From assembly GCF_004795915.1 (NCBI RefSeq), contig NZ_CP039253.1:434001-498000 (forward strand): 64,000 bases of DNA. Reading direction: 5' to 3'. The notes beneath the pieces were generated by a model. The model saw only the letters and a list, made by a program, of their open reading frames with translations, had not been told where the DNA came from and ran no database searches. Source of the stretch: Rhodococcus sp. PAMC28707. GTDB taxonomy: Bacteria; Actinomycetota; Actinomycetes; Mycobacteriales; Mycobacteriaceae. Of this stretch, positions 46,281 through 59,777 are shown in pieces (position 1 is the stretch's first letter; each line of letters starts with the position of its first letter). A program made the position numbers and the translations under genes.

Positions 46281-47096
46281 TCAGGCGTTGATTGCCGCGT
46301 CGGTCCACGTGACCGAGACTCCGCGCATGGAGAGCCACTCGGCGGGATCGACCTTGACGCCACTCGGATCGTGGACCTCGAAATGCAGGTGCGGACCGGT
46401 GGATTCGCCGCGGTTACCCACCGTTGCGATCTGTTGACCTGCCGTCACATGCTGTCCGGGGGTCACCGAATAGTCGTTGATATGCCCATAGATGGTCTCG
46501 GTGCCGTCGTCGTGCAGCACCTTTACCCACAGACCGAAACCGGAGGCCGGTCCCGCTGCTGTCACCTGGCCGTCGGTCGCGGCCAAGATCGGCGTTCCGA
46601 TAGGGGCAGCGATATCGAGACCACCGTGGTGCGCACCCCAACGGGACCCGAATGTCGATGTGAGTACCCCCGATACAGGCTGCACAGCCCGTTCTTTGAT
46701 GGGCTGAAGACCCCTGATCAAATCTTGGGCTGCGGCTCCGAGGTCAGGGATTCCGAAGCCCTGAAGGTTCGACGTGTCCGGAAGCTGAAGATCTTGTGGG
46801 AGCGCAATGTTTTCCGGGAGCTCGATACCCGGCGGCAACTCGAAGCCTCCGGGGAGAAGATTCTGCGGAATCTCGAATGGCATTCCCGCAGTCGGAGCTT
46901 CCGGCGCAGGGGCAGCAGCGGCGGTACCCGCTCCGAGCTGTGCAGCTCCCGCCACGATCGCGCCGGTAGCCAGAACGATCGTCGCGGCCCGCAGTCCGGC
47001 TTCGTTCTTTTCTACCTGTGCCCTGTGACGCCCGCGCGGTGCATCGATATCCATCTCGATCGGAACGTATATGTTCGACCGCCGGTGGGATCCCAC
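46281..47096 (-). CDS. Secreted M23 metallopeptidase (LytM endopeptidase)
   Basis: A 271-residue exported protein. After a basic N-terminus (about 35 residues) a hydrophobic segment AATIVLATGAIVAGAAQLGA is followed by a Pro-rich linker and a C-terminal M23 domain with the full zinc set: HHGGLDIAAPIG, GHINDYSVTPGQ and HLHFEVHDP. This predicts active peptidoglycan endopeptidase. The GTG at 47096 is used; an ATG at 47054 is an alternative. The 184-base AT-rich region upstream likely holds its promoter. It ends 137 bases before the ffh start. Confidence 0.9.
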   Translation of the reverse strand: MGSHRRSNIYVPIEMDIDAPRGRHRAQVEKNEAGLRAATIVLATGAIVAGAAQLGAGTAAAAPAPEAPTAGMPFEIPQNLLPGGFELPPGIELPENIALPQDLQLPDTSNLQGFGIPDLGAAAQDLIRGLQPIKERAVQPVSGVLTSTFGSRWGAHHGGLDIAAPIGTPILAATDGQVTAAGPASGFGLWVKVLHDDGTETIYGHINDYSVTPGQHVTAGQQIATVGNRGESTGPHLHFEVHDPSGVKVDPAEWLSMRGVSVTWTDAAINA

Positions 47097-47280
47097 AGTT
47101 AATACCTCATCAGTCGTCGGCGTGCATGAATCTCGAGCGTCGTAAAACGACCGGAAGTCGTACTTTCATTCGATGGCGTGAAACATAACAAATTGATCTC
47201 GCCCGCACAGACCGTAACCGAATCTTTATGAAATATCACTACTCTCTGGAAGATTCGTTTCTGACCACCCGAACCAGCGT

Positions 47281-50137
<2,857 letters not shown>

Positions 50138-50211
50138 TTATGCTTCCCTTCACAAGCTCACGAATGCTCGGTTGTATTCGGAGCGACTTCTCGCCCCCTA
50201 TCTTTACCCTG

Positions 50212-51516
50212 TCAAGCGAAGTCGTACGCAGTCTCAGCGTGCTCAGCTTCGTCGATACCCTTGGCCTCGCCTTCATCCGACACGCGCCAGCCGAGTGGCT
50301 TGAGCGCAAACGCGATGATCGCTGTGATGACACCGGTGAAGATCACAGCAGACAGAGCGATGACCGTCTGGACGACCAACTGCTTGTAGTCGCCACCGTA
50401 GAACAGCCCGGTCTCGGATGCGAAGAAGCCAATTCCGATGGTGCCCCACAGACCTGATACGAGGTGGACACCGACGACGTCGAGCGAGTCGTCGTAGCCG
50501 AACTTGAACTTGAGGCCGACCGCCAGAGCGGAGAGTACTCCGGCAACGACGCCGAGGAAGATCGAACCGATCGGGGTCAGGGCGCCTGCAGCGGGTGTGA
50601 TGGCGACCAAGCCTGCGACGATGCCCGAAGCAGCACCGAGGCTGGTGGCATGGCCGTCACGGATACGTTCCACGACGAGCCAGCCTGCGATCGCAGCTGC
50701 AGCCGCAGTAGTCGTATTGACCCAGGCCAGCCCCGCGAACCCGTCAGCAGCGAAAGCGGAGCCTGCGTTGAATCCGAACCAACCGAACCACAGCAGAGCC
50801 GCCCCGAGCATGACGAACGGGAGATTGTGCGGCCGGAAAGCAACTCGACCGAATCCTGCGCGCTTGCCGATGATGAGCGCCAGAATCAGACCGGCAATTC
50901 CTGCGTTGATGTGGACCACGGTGCCACCAGCGAAGTCGATCGGAGGGACAGATGCAACGAGCCCGCCGTCGCCGTCGTCGGTCGTGCCGAAGATCTTCGC
51001 TGCGAAGCCGTTTTCCGAACCGGAGAGTAATCCGCCGCCCCACACCATGTGTGCGAGGGGAAAGTAAGCCAGAGTGACCCAGACGCCGGCGAACACCAGC
51101 CAGGTGCCGTATTTGACGCGCCCAGCGAGCGAACCGCTGATGAGTGCGACCGTGATGATCGCGAACGTCACCTGGAAGGCAATGTCGATGACGTTCGGGT
51201 AGCCCCAGGCGCCGGCAAGGAAGTTTCCGTCCGCATCGGTGATCGAATCCTTGAGACCGAAGAACTCGAAGGGATTCGCGAACACCCCGCCGATGTTCTC
51301 GGTTCCGTACGACATCGACCATCCCCACAGGACGTAGACGAGCGCGACGACGAACATTGCCCCGAAAGACATCATCATCATGTTCAGTACGGACTTCTGC
51401 TGCGACATACCACCATAGAAAAACGCCAGACCTGGCGTCATCAGCAGCACCAACGATGCTGCTGTCAGCATCCAGGCAGCATTGCCGGAGTTGGCCAACA
51501 ATTCCTCGGGACTCAC
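50212..51516 (-). CDS. amtB: Ammonium transporter
   Basis: An 11-span ammonium channel. The GTG at 51516 (VSPEELLANSGNAAW) gives 434 residues, with GGAGG six bases upstream; another GTG six bases earlier is possible. Family features include MLTAASLVLLMTPGLAFFYGG at the first span, the signature DFAGGTVVHINAGIAGL (pore His) near residue 200, and the second pore His in GVHLVSGLWGTIG near residue 345. A GlnR-like box lies about 85 bases upstream, consistent with induction under nitrogen limitation. Confidence 0.96.
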   Translation of the reverse strand: MSPEELLANSGNAAWMLTAASLVLLMTPGLAFFYGGMSQQKSVLNMMMMSFGAMFVVALVYVLWGWSMSYGTENIGGVFANPFEFFGLKDSITDADGNFLAGAWGYPNVIDIAFQVTFAIITVALISGSLAGRVKYGTWLVFAGVWVTLAYFPLAHMVWGGGLLSGSENGFAAKIFGTTDDGDGGLVASVPPIDFAGGTVVHINAGIAGLILALIIGKRAGFGRVAFRPHNLPFVMLGAALLWFGWFGFNAGSAFAADGFAGLAWVNTTTAAAAAIAGWLVVERIRDGHATSLGAASGIVAGLVAITPAAGALTPIGSIFLGVVAGVLSALAVGLKFKFGYDDSLDVVGVHLVSGLWGTIGIGFFASETGLFYGGDYKQLVVQTVIALSAVIFTGVITAIIAFALKPLGWRVSDEGEAKGIDEAEHAETAYDFA

Positions 51517-51601
51517 GTACACCCTCCTTCTCGTGCGCACCGGATGGTGCACCGTCTGAGAGAAGAGTGGTTTCACGAAGTTTCATCCATGACACTCTGG
51601 T

Positions 51602-51618
51602 GTTTCACTCGTGTGAAC
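51602..51618 (-). promoter_or_regulatory. GlnR-like binding box upstream of amtB-glnB-glnD
   Basis: On the minus strand GTTCACACGAGTGAAAC fits the actinobacterial GlnR pattern gTnAC-n6-GaAAC (TTCAC, six bases, GAAAC) and the mycobacterial AC-n9-AC spacing. It is also a near-palindrome. A second, less perfect GAAAC-rich element (GAAACTTCGTGAAAC) follows 20 bases closer to amtB. Nitrogen-dependent control by GlnR is inferred. Confidence 0.55.
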
Positions 51619-51710
51619 GGATGGACCAGAACTGTTGCAATAATATTTCGTGCAGGCGTTTTGTAGTTTTCGTCGAAATCCGAAGAACAACTGAATTTTC
51701 AGAAGAACCA

Positions 51711-51744
51711 CTGATTTCGGCCGACTACTGATTTCGGCCGACTA
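51711..51744. repeat. Perfect 17-bp tandem duplication after ftsY
   Basis: CTGATTTCGGCCGACTA occurs twice in direct succession (51711-51727 and 51728-51744), about 50 bases beyond the ftsY stop and before the amtB control region. Similar duplications sit at other gene ends in this window. Confidence 0.9.
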
Positions 51745-51791
51745 CTTACCGCCCGACGTACTCCGGACCGAGATCGGCCGAGCAGATCCGG

Positions 51792-53138
51792 TCAGCCGAG
51801 CAACGCGTCGACGAAGGCTTCGGGCTCGAACGGAGCCAAGTCGTCAGCGCCTTCCCCGAGTCCGACGAGCTTGACCGGCACTCCGAGTTCACGCTGCACC
51901 TGGAAGACGATGCCACCCTTGGCGGTGCCGTCGAGCTTGGTCAAGACCACCCCGGTGATGTTCACTACCTCGGCGAATACGCGTGCCTGCATCAGACCGT
52001 TCTGCCCCACGGTCGCATCCAGGACCAGCAATACGTCGTCGACGTGCGCTCGCTTCTCGATTACCCGCTTGACCTTGCCGAGTTCATCCATCAATCCGGA
52101 CTTCGTATGGAGACGTCCGGCGGTGTCGACAAGAACGACATCTACTCCCAGCTCGATACCTCGCGTCACTGCGTCGAAAGCAACTGCAGCCGGATCGGCG
52201 CCGTCCTTGCCGCGAACGACGTCGGCACCCACACGCTCGGCCCACGTCTGCAATTGATCCGCCGCAGCGGCACGGAACGTATCCGCGGCACCCAAAAGGA
52301 CACGACGCCCGTCCGCAACGAGCACGCGGGCCAACTTGCCGGTCGTGGTCGTCTTGCCCGTCCCGTTTACACCGACGACAAGTAGCACAGCAGGTGTGCC
52401 CTCATGCGGCAGTGCTCTGATCGATCGATCGAACTCCGGGTGCAACTGCTTGACGAGAATCTCGCGCAGCAACGCTCTGGCGTCGGCCTCGGTGCGGATG
52501 CTCCGCGACGCCATCTGCTCGCGCAGCGAGGTCATGATTTCGTTGGTAGTGGACGAACCGAGGTCTGCGATCAGCAGTGTGTCCTCGACTTCTTCCCACG
52601 AATCCTCATCGAGGTCGCCGCCGCCGAGGATTCCCAACAAGCTCTTACCGATTGCGGACTGCGAGCGAGAGAGTCGACCGCGTAGGCGATCCAGCCGCCC
52701 ATCGATAGGAGCAATCTCGTCGAGAACCGGCGCGGCGGATACCGGATCGGAATCGAGAGCTGGCGCAGGCTCGGGTTCCGGGGATGGCTCGGGTTCCGGG
52801 GATGGCTCAGGTTCCAGAGACGGCTCAGGTTCCAGAGAAGGCTGGGGCTCCGGGGACGGCTGAGGCTCCGGCGAGGCCACAGGCTTGGGCTCGGGTAGAG
52901 ACGCGGGCACGGGTTTCGGCGCGAGATCCGGCTCGGCAACCGCGCTTCCCTGGCTGAACGAGAATCCGCCACCGGCCTTGTATCCGCCCGACTTGTCCTT
53001 CTCGCCCTCCTCGATCTTCGGCGTCTCCGAAGAGGTGAGCGATATTCGCCGTCGACGCGACACCACGAGCCCAACTACGAGCCCAACGGCCAGGATGGCC
53101 AGAACGGCCGCGACGATGATCCACGCTTCGCTACTCAC
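51792..53138 (-). CDS. ftsY: Signal recognition particle receptor FtsY
   Basis: SRP receptor GTPase that docks ribosome-Ffh complexes at the membrane. It has 448 residues. A transmembrane anchor is present at the N-terminus ([20 protein letters not shown]), as in other actinobacterial FtsY, followed by an acidic linker (about 30-140) made largely of [14 protein letters not shown] repeats. The NG domain has [18 protein letters not shown] (about 260), [15 protein letters not shown] and [12 protein letters not shown]. It begins 76 bases after smc, the order smc-ftsY-amtB being the mycobacterial one. Confidence 0.95.
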   Translation of the reverse strand: MSSEAWIIVAAVLAILAVGLVVGLVVSRRRRISLTSSETPKIEEGEKDKSGGYKAGGGFSFSQGSAVAEPDLAPKPVPASLPEPKPVASPEPQPSPEPQPSLEPEPSLEPEPSPEPEPSPEPEPAPALDSDPVSAAPVLDEIAPIDGRLDRLRGRLSRSQSAIGKSLLGILGGGDLDEDSWEEVEDTLLIADLGSSTTNEIMTSLREQMASRSIRTEADARALLREILVKQLHPEFDRSIRALPHEGTPAVLLVVGVNGTGKTTTTGKLARVLVADGRRVLLGAADTFRAAAADQLQTWAERVGADVVRGKDGADPAAVAFDAVTRGIELGVDVVLVDTAGRLHTKSGLMDELGKVKRVIEKRAHVDDVLLVLDATVGQNGLMQARVFAEVVNITGVVLTKLDGTAKGGIVFQVQRELGVPVKLVGLGEGADDLAPFEPEAFVDALLG

Positions 53139-53214
53139 ACGTCCATCCTGTCAGGAGCGTCTTCGCCACCCAACCGGCACCCTGGCGGGCAAGCGCACAG
53201 CACATCACTCGAAC

Positions 53215-56200
53215 TCAGTTCGACGACTCAGAGCCTTCCGGTACAGAAACCTCGTCTGCAGGCACGGAATTTTCACGGACACGGCCCTCCGGGACCGGCG
53301 CATCGAGGAGATCCGTCTCGTTGCCATCTGGGGCCGTCACGCTGCCGATCGTCTCGACTCGGTTGCGGTTGAGGCGTTGCGAAATCACCGTCGTGATGCC
53401 GTCGCCGCGCATCGATACTCCGTACAGTGCGTCGGCAACCTCCATCGTCGGCTTCTGGTGGGTGATGACGATCAGCTGCGACTTCTCGCGAAGTTGCTCG
53501 AACAACCCGATCAGACGTCGGAGGTTCGTATCGTCCAGTGCAGCTTCGACCTCGTCCATCACGTAGAACGGAGATGGTCGCGCTCGGAAAATAGCAACCA
53601 GCATCGCTACGGCCGTCAAGGACTTCTCGCCGCCGGACAGCAGGGACAGGCGCTTGACCTTCTTTCCTGGTGGGCGTGCTTCGACCTCGATACCTGTGGT
53701 GAGCATGTTCCCTGGTTCGGTGAGGATCAGTCTTCCCTCTCCCCCTGGGAACAACTTGGCGAACACCTGAGTGAACTCGCGTTCGACGTCGAACCACGCT
53801 TCGGTGAAGACCTGCAAGATTCTCTCGTCGACATCGGCGACCACCTCGAGCAGATCCTTGCGGGCGGACTTGACGTCCTCCAGTTGTGTGGAGAGGAAGT
53901 TGTATCGCTCCTCGAGCGCAGCGAATTCTTCGAGCGCGAGGGGGTTCACCTTTCCGAGGGTCGCCAAATCCCGTTCGGCACGTTTCGCCCGCTTTTCCTG
54001 AGCCACCCGGTCGAACGGCATCGGGGCAGGTGCCACCACCTGTTCTCCGCGTTCCTTGGCGGCCTCGTACTCACTCACCTCGAGTTCCGTCGGTGGCAGG
54101 CTCACGTCCGGTCCATATTCGGCAATCAGGTCGTCGAGCCCGATACCGTGCTGTTCGAGGATCGTCGCCTCGAGCTGCTCGATTCTGAGCGCAGCCTGCG
54201 CACGAGCAATTTCATCGCGGTGGACCGCGTCGGTGATCGAAGCGAGCTGGGCCTGGAGAGCCCGAACCTGTTCTTTGACCCGGTCCAATTCGGCGGTAGC
54301 AGTGGCACGCTGGGCAGCAAGCTCGTCACGACGAGCGGCAGCGGCCGCGACGACGCCGGCGAGCCGGTCGGCCACGCGATCACCGGCGGACGCAACCGCC
54401 TGCGCTACTGCTGCAGCGTGTCGACGCCCGATCAGCTCCCGTTCGGCCCGTGCTCGAGCCTCACGTTCGGCGCGGGCAGCTCGACGCATCGAGTCCGCGC
54501 GACCCCGGACGGACTGCGCCCGTTCCTCGGCTGTGCGGACATTCAGGCGTGCGTCGACCTCGACCGATCGAACCTCGGACAATGCGGCGGCAGCCATCTC
54601 ACGCGCCATGACCGATTCACCCGAATCGGATCCACTGTCGGTCCCGGCTTGCTCGTCCTCGGCCAGCCTGAGGCGCTCCTCGAGCTCCGCCAACGCGGTA
54701 AGAGCCTCCTCACGACCGGTTTCTGCTCGGCTTCGCTGCTCGGTCAACCGCGAAGATTCTGCGTGTGCCGATCGAGCGAGCTGCCCGAGGCGACCGAGCT
54801 GCTCGTACACCGCTGCAATAGCAGCATCGGACTCGTTGAGCGCGGCCAGCGCTTGTTCGGCGGATTCACGGCGATGGGCTTGCTCGGCGAGCGCTCCCGA
54901 CAATGCTGCTTCGAGCTCAGCCGAATATCGTTCTGCTGCAGCAAGTTCGACTGTCGAGGTATCAATCGCCGACTGCACCTCGATGGTGCTCGGCCGCCTG
55001 TCCGAACCGCCCGTCACCCATCCTGTGTCGAGAAGATCCCCGGCCTTCGTCACTGCCCTGACTCCAGGCGACGACTGCACCAATGACGCGGCGTCGTCGA
55101 GAGATTCGACTACTACGATGCCGCCGAGCAACGCACTCATCGAACCGGAAAGCGAATCAGGGAAATGGATCACATCGAGCGCCCACCTGGCGCCATGCGG
55201 CAACTGAACGGTGCGACGATTCGCGGAATGCGTGACATCGCCGAAGACGACAGCTGCACGCCCACCGTCCGCATCACGCAGTGCCAGAACAGCATCGAGT
55301 GCACTTGTGAACGATTCGGCGTGAGCAGCATCGGCTACGGGGCCCAATGCCACCGCCACCGCCACTTCGAAGCCCGTTTCCACGCTGATGCGGTCGGCAA
55401 GTAACCCCGACAGGCCAGGCTGAGAGTTCTCGATGAGCCAACCGGCCCCGTCCTTGCGTTCGAGTCCCATCTTCAACGCTTCTATTCGAGCCTGATACGA
55501 GGCAACCTTCTTCCCGGCGACACGCTCCTCGTTCTGCAATTCGGTCACGCGCGCGTCCGCGCTTCGGTGCGCCATCACAGCTCGCTCGTGCTGCGTGTCG
55601 AGACTCAATTCACTGGCGTCGAGCCCGCTTATCTGGTCCTGGACGCTCTCGAATTCCATCTGCGCGAGGTCTCCGCGCTCACGAGCCTCGTCGATCGCCA
55701 CCGACAGCCGAGCAACCTCTGCATCGGTGGAATCGGCCTTGGTTCGGTAAGTGTCGACCTGTCCGGAAAGCCGCGCGAATCCTTCTCGACGATCGGCGAC
55801 CGCACGCACCGCAGCCATATGAGCTCGCTCCGCCTCGAAAGCCGCAGCCTCGCGTTCGGCCAACTCTTCGCGTGCAGCCTCGAGAGACTCGCGTGCGATC
55901 TCGACGGCCTCGACGAGTTCCAATTCCTCTTCGGCGACACGATCCGCCTGAGCTTCCAGTTCGTCCGGGTCTTGACCACGGCCCGTCGACGACGCCGAAT
56001 CGAGGTGACGTGCACGCTCTTTCGCGATCCGGATGGTGGCGTTGACACGTTCGGCGAGTGCAGACAACTGAAACCAGGTTTGACCGGCGGCCTCAGCGTT
56101 CGGAGTCAACCGGGCAACCGACTGTTCGAGCTCTCCGAGTGCGACATTGCCTGCCTCGAGCGTGTCCTGCACAGTCGCGTACTGCTCGCGGGCGGCAGCT

Positions 56201-56943
56201 TCGTCCTGAGTCTGGTTGGCAAACTCGGCACGGCGGCCGACCAAGTCGTCGGCCGCGATACGCAGCCTGGCGTCGCGAAGATCTGCTTGGACCGTCTGTG
56301 CTCGACGAGCGACCTCGGCTTGGCGACCGAGAGGCTTGAGTTGACGCCGAAGCTCGGTGGTCAGGTCGGTCAATCGAGCCAGATTCGCCTGCATGGCGTC
56401 GAGCTTGCGGACAGCCTTCTCTCTGCGCTTACGGTGTTTGAGAACGCCTGCGGCCTCTTCGATGAAGGCTCTTCGATCTTCCGGCCTGGATTCGAGAATG
56501 GCAGCGAGCCGCCCCTGCCCGACGATGACGTGCATTTCGCGGCCGATGCCGGAGTCGCTGAGCAATTCCTGGACGTCCATCAGCCGACACGAGGCTCCGT
56601 TGATCTCGTATTCGCCTGCGCCATCACGAAACATTCGCCTGGTGATCGACACCTCGGAGTAGTCGATAGGCAACGCACCGTCGGAGTTGTCGATCGTGAG
56701 CGTCACTTCCGCACGCCCGAGCGGGGCACGTCCAGAGGTGCCCGCAAAAATGACATCTTCCATTTTGCCGCCACGTAATGCCTTCGCTCCTTGCTCCCCC
56801 ATCACCCAGGTGAGAGCGTCCACTACGTTGGACTTCCCCGATCCATTGGGCCCGACGACGCAAGTAATACCCGGCTCGAATCGAAGAGTCGTCGCCGAAG
56901 CAAAGGACTTGAAGCCCTTGAGCGTCAGACTCTTGAGATGCAT
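53215..56943 (-). CDS. smc: Chromosome segregation protein SMC
   Basis: A 1242-residue SMC ATPase that organises the chromosome with ScpA and ScpB (not encoded here). Walker [13 protein letters not shown] is at residues 31-42. Two long coiled coils (about 170-500 and 670-1000) are separated by a hinge with glycine motifs around 520-650. The ABC signature [11 protein letters not shown] lies near residue 1103 and Walker [14 protein letters not shown] near 1128. The final 60 residues are a polar tail. Long open frames on the opposite strand are shadows of its coiled coils. Confidence 0.96.
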   Translation of the reverse strand: MHLKSLTLKGFKSFASATTLRFEPGITCVVGPNGSGKSNVVDALTWVMGEQGAKALRGGKMEDVIFAGTSGRAPLGRAEVTLTIDNSDGALPIDYSEVSITRRMFRDGAGEYEINGASCRLMDVQELLSDSGIGREMHVIVGQGRLAAILESRPEDRRAFIEEAAGVLKHRKRREKAVRKLDAMQANLARLTDLTTELRRQLKPLGRQAEVARRAQTVQADLRDARLRIAADDLVGRRAEFANQTQDEAAAREQYATVQDTLEAGNVALGELEQSVARLTPNAEAAGQTWFQLSALAERVNATIRIAKERARHLDSASSTGRGQDPDELEAQADRVAEEELELVEAVEIARESLEAAREELAEREAAAFEAERAHMAAVRAVADRREGFARLSGQVDTYRTKADSTDAEVARLSVAIDEARERGDLAQMEFESVQDQISGLDASELSLDTQHERAVMAHRSADARVTELQNEERVAGKKVASYQARIEALKMGLERKDGAGWLIENSQPGLSGLLADRISVETGFEVAVAVALGPVADAAHAESFTSALDAVLALRDADGGRAAVVFGDVTHSANRRTVQLPHGARWALDVIHFPDSLSGSMSALLGGIVVVESLDDAASLVQSSPGVRAVTKAGDLLDTGWVTGGSDRRPSTIEVQSAIDTSTVELAAAERYSAELEAALSGALAEQAHRRESAEQALAALNESDAAIAAVYEQLGRLGQLARSAHAESSRLTEQRSRAETGREEALTALAELEERLRLAEDEQAGTDSGSDSGESVMAREMAAAALSEVRSVEVDARLNVRTAEERAQSVRGRADSMRRAARAEREARARAERELIGRRHAAAVAQAVASAGDRVADRLAGVVAAAAARRDELAAQRATATAELDRVKEQVRALQAQLASITDAVHRDEIARAQAALRIEQLEATILEQHGIGLDDLIAEYGPDVSLPPTELEVSEYEAAKERGEQVVAPAPMPFDRVAQEKRAKRAERDLATLGKVNPLALEEFAALEERYNFLSTQLEDVKSARKDLLEVVADVDERILQVFTEAWFDVEREFTQVFAKLFPGGEGRLILTEPGNMLTTGIEVEARPPGKKVKRLSLLSGGEKSLTAVAMLVAIFRARPSPFYVMDEVEAALDDTNLRRLIGLFEQLREKSQLIVITHQKPTMEVADALYGVSMRGDGITTVISQRLNRNRVETIGSVTAPDGNETDLLDAPVPEGRVRENSVPADEVSVPEGSESSN

Positions 56944-57019
56944 GGCGCTTCAGAGTACCGGGTGTACCCCACCTGCGCGTACGAGATCTGGAGCGCCACG
57001 GTCCGAATACGTCCCTCCA

Positions 57020-57295
57020 TCACCGCTCGACGAAACCGCTGAGCCCACCACGCGGCGGATCCCAGCTCTCCACGACGAGGGTCACCACGCCCGGAGTATT
57101 TCCCCCCCGAAGAAGCTCGAGGAGGCGCTCGGCCTTTTCTCGTACACCCTCGGCGATGACGAGCACTCGACCGTCCGCGCTATTGGTTGCGTGGCCGACC
57201 AGTCCGAGCTCGAGGGCGCGCGAACGGGTCCACCACCGGAACCCGACGCCTTGCACCGAACCGTGCACCCAGGCGGTCAACCGAATCTCACTCAC
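57020..57295 (-). CDS. acyP: Acylphosphatase
   Basis: A 91-residue enzyme hydrolysing acyl phosphates such as carbamoyl or acetyl phosphate. The active-site Arg20 is in VQGVGFRWWTR and Asn38 in GHATNSADGRV, the two catalytic residues of the family. The start is a GTG. It lies upstream of smc with a 76-base gap, as in mycobacteria. Confidence 0.93.
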   Translation of the reverse strand: MSEIRLTAWVHGSVQGVGFRWWTRSRALELGLVGHATNSADGRVLVIAEGVREKAERLLELLRGGNTPGVVTLVVESWDPPRGGLSGFVER

Positions 57296-57380
57296 GAGGA
57301 GGTCGACTTTCGGTTCGTTCCGTCGAAACCGTGAAGTACAGCAGGAGCGAGCCGATTGCCCAACGTAGGCATCCGCATCG

Positions 57381-57809
57381 TCAGCCGTCCACGTCGATCT
57401 CGAGAGATACCTCAGCGCCTGCTTTCAACGTGCGTCCGACGGTGCACACCTTGTCGATGGCGCGCTCGACGACGATCAGCAACCGCTGCTGCGCTTCGGG
57501 GTCGAGCTCGCTGAGATCGACGGCGAGTACCTCATGCAACTCCGGGTAGCGTTCGTTCTCACGATCGGCAGACCCCGACACCGTCACCTTCGAGTCGTAA
57601 TTGTCACCGAGGCGGCGTGACAATGGGAGATCCGAACTCATCCCGGTGCATGCCGCAAGAGCTATCTTGAGCAACTCGCCAGGGGTGAAGACCCCGTCGA
57701 CGGATTCCGAACCGATCAGCACCTCGGCTCCTCGCGAGCTCATTCCGGTGTATCGACGCGTCCCCGTCCGTTCGACCCACAGTGCCGTCGGTGTGCTCTC
57801 ATCAGCCAT
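57381..57809 (-). CDS. OsmC/Ohr-family peroxiredoxin-like protein
   Basis: A 142-residue OsmC-fold protein expected to reduce organic hydroperoxides. The two redox cysteines are Cys54 in ALAACTGMSSD and Cys121 in IDKVCTVGRTL, the pair used by the family. It belongs with the OsmC-like proteins of the mycobacterial Rv2923c group rather than classic Ohr. It sits between mutM and acyP on the same strand. Confidence 0.9.
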   Translation of the reverse strand: MADESTPTALWVERTGTRRYTGMSSRGAEVLIGSESVDGVFTPGELLKIALAACTGMSSDLPLSRRLGDNYDSKVTVSGSADRENERYPELHEVLAVDLSELDPEAQQRLLIVVERAIDKVCTVGRTLKAGAEVSLEIDVDG

Positions 57810-57847
57810 GAGAGTCGATTCTAGGGTGACCGGCCGTCAGGGCAGCG

Positions 57848-58714
57848 TCAGGTCCGCGTATTTCGAGGTCGCGGCTGGCAGGTGGGACAGCTGTACGACG
57901 ATCTGTTCATGAACTTCTCACGCCGGATCGGGCTACCACAACGCGAACATGGCAGCCCCTCTTGGCCGTACGCATCCAGCGACCGATCGAAGTATCCCGA
58001 TTCGCCGTTGACATTGACGTACAACGCGTCGAAGGATGTACCGCCTTGCGCGAGAGCCTCACCCATCACTGCGTGTGCCGAGGTCAACAGTGTGCGTAGA
58101 ACTGGCCTCGACAAGGTCTCTGCAATTCGATTGCCGTGAATCTTGGCGCGCCACAGTGCCTCGTCGGCGTAGATGTTGCCCACGCCCGACAGCACCGTTT
58201 GGTCGAGTATGGCGCGCTTGATCTCGGTGTGTTTGCCCCGCAACACGTTCACGACGGATTCCGCATCGAACAACGGATCCACCGGGTCTCGTGCGATGTG
58301 TGCCACGGTCTCGGGAACCACGGACCCGTCGACAGATTCGAGGTGCGCGATGGCCCAACCACCGAACGTTCGTTGATCGACGAATCGGAGTTCGGCTCCG
58401 TTGTCCAGCCCCACACGGATGCGGAGGTGCTTCTCGGCAGGCACCGACGGTGGCTGCACGAGCATTTGGCCGCTCATTCCCAAGTGCACGACTATCGCGT
58501 CGTCATGCGCATCGAGTGGCAGCCACAGATACTTGCCGCGACGCTCCGCCGACACGATACGGCGGCCGCGTAGCTGAGCCTCCAGGTCCCGCGCACCAGC
58601 AAAGTGACGCCGGACCGCGCGAGGGTGCAGTACTTCCACCGATTCGATAGTTGTACTGACTACATGCGATTCGAGACCGAGGCGCACTACTTCGACCTCG
58701 GGTAACTCGGGCAT
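57848..58714 (-). CDS. mutM: Formamidopyrimidine-DNA glycosylase
   Basis: Bifunctional DNA glycosylase/AP lyase removing 8-oxoguanine and formamidopyrimidines. It has 288 residues. After Met removal Pro and Glu lead the sequence (PELPEVEVV), giving the catalytic Pro. The conserved Lys is in HLGMSGQM and nearby strands, the H2TH segment is [14 protein letters not shown], and the C-terminal zinc finger reads [20 protein letters not shown] followed by CPTC. It begins 10 bases after the rnc stop. Confidence 0.96.
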   Translation of the reverse strand: MPELPEVEVVRLGLESHVVSTTIESVEVLHPRAVRRHFAGARDLEAQLRGRRIVSAERRGKYLWLPLDAHDDAIVVHLGMSGQMLVQPPSVPAEKHLRIRVGLDNGAELRFVDQRTFGGWAIAHLESVDGSVVPETVAHIARDPVDPLFDAESVVNVLRGKHTEIKRAILDQTVLSGVGNIYADEALWRAKIHGNRIAETLSRPVLRTLLTSAHAVMGEALAQGGTSFDALYVNVNGESGYFDRSLDAYGQEGLPCSRCGSPIRREKFMNRSSYSCPTCQPRPRNTRT

Positions 58715-58724
58715 CGGGTATCCG

Positions 58725-59582
58725 CTACTCCGCGTGCGGAGCCATAGCGACGTCGGGGGCCGGGGAGTCGAGTGCTCCGGCGGTGCGCTCTACGACGGGG
58801 GACTCGACGGCGGGGGACTCGACGGCGGCAGAGCTCACGTTTCCGTCGGAGATGTCGTTCCAGGCAGTACTCGCTGCCTTCTGCTCGGCTTCCTTCTTGG
58901 ATCGGCCGACACCTACCCCGAGTGGCTTACCGCTGACGACGACGGTCGCAGTGAATTCTTTGTCGTGGTCTGGTCCGGTGGAGGAGATTTGGTATACGGG
59001 CACGCCAAGCGATTTCACAGCCGTCAGCTCCTGAAGACTGGTCTTCCAGTCCAGGCCGGCGCCCAAGCGTGGTGCTCGGTCCAGCAAACGTGCGAACAGG
59101 GTCAGAACGACACGACGTGCGACCTCTATCCCGTGCTGGAGGTGAATCGCGCCCAACAGGGACTCCATGCCATCGGCCAGAATGCTGGGCTTGTCACGAC
59201 CACCGGTCTGCTCCTCGCCCTTGCCTAGCAGGAGATGACGGCCGAGACCACCTTCACCGAGTTCGCGTGCCACCTCGGCCAGAGCATGCATGTTCACGAC
59301 GCTGGCACGAATCTTGGCCAACTCGCCTTCGGATTTCTCCGGATGTGCAGTGTAGAGCTCCTCGGTCACGGTCAAACCGAGAACCGAATCACCCAGGAAT
59401 TCCAGCCGCTCGTTGGTCGGCAGACCACCACGCTCGTACGCGTACGACCGGTGGGTCAAGGCCAGAGTCAACAGGGGTTCAGCGAGTACGACGCCAAGAG
59501 CGGCGAGGAGCGACTCTCGGTCGTCCCCGCCGCTGTCGGCTGTCGAGCGGTTCAGGTGGGTAGAACTGCTCTTCGATGTCAT
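58725..59582 (-). CDS. rnc: Ribonuclease III
   Basis: Double-stranded RNA endonuclease for rRNA and mRNA processing. It has 285 residues. The nuclease signature [14 protein letters not shown] (about 57-70) and a downstream Asp/Glu in [15 protein letters not shown] form the metal site; a dsRNA-binding domain (about 180-245) ends with [14 protein letters not shown] low-complexity C-terminal tail of about 38 residues includes tandem AVESP units coded by 15-bp DNA repeats (about 58785-58840). It lies 10 bases downstream of rpmF. Confidence 0.95.
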   Translation of the reverse strand: MTSKSSSTHLNRSTADSGGDDRESLLAALGVVLAEPLLTLALTHRSYAYERGGLPTNERLEFLGDSVLGLTVTEELYTAHPEKSEGELAKIRASVVNMHALAEVARELGEGGLGRHLLLGKGEEQTGGRDKPSILADGMESLLGAIHLQHGIEVARRVVLTLFARLLDRAPRLGAGLDWKTSLQELTAVKSLGVPVYQISSTGPDHDKEFTATVVVSGKPLGVGVGRSKKEAEQKAASTAWNDISDGNVSSAAVESPAVESPVVERTAGALDSPAPDVAMAPHAE

Positions 59583-59592
59583 GTGCTGAAGA

Positions 59593-59775
59593 TCAGACAG
59601 CTGCTGCTACCTGTCGGCCCTTGTAGGTGCCACACGAGGGGCACGCAATGTGGGGCAGTGTCTTCTCGCCGCATCCACGGTTGGGGCACGTGACAAGCGT
59701 AGGCACTGTGGCCTTCCACTGTGCACGACGCGACCTCGTGTTGGAACGCGACATTTTACGCTTCGGGACAGCCAC
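59593..59775 (-). CDS. rpmF: 50S ribosomal protein L32 (bL32)
   Basis: A 60-residue protein starting [19 protein letters not shown], the bL32 signature. It is the zinc-ribbon (C+) form, with Cys30 and Cys35 in CPNRGC and Cys45 and Cys48 in CPSC, so ribosomes made with it need zinc. It starts two bases after the yceD-family gene and 10 bases before rnc. Confidence 0.96.
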   Translation of the reverse strand: MAVPKRKMSRSNTRSRRAQWKATVPTLVTCPNRGCGEKTLPHIACPSCGTYKGRQVAAAV

Positions 59776-59777
59776 TT

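Noticed and set aside
52885..56778. Very long plus-strand open frames opposite smc
   Set aside because: They mirror the coiled-coil codon pattern of smc in high-GC DNA; no family resemblance or ribosome binding sites were seen.
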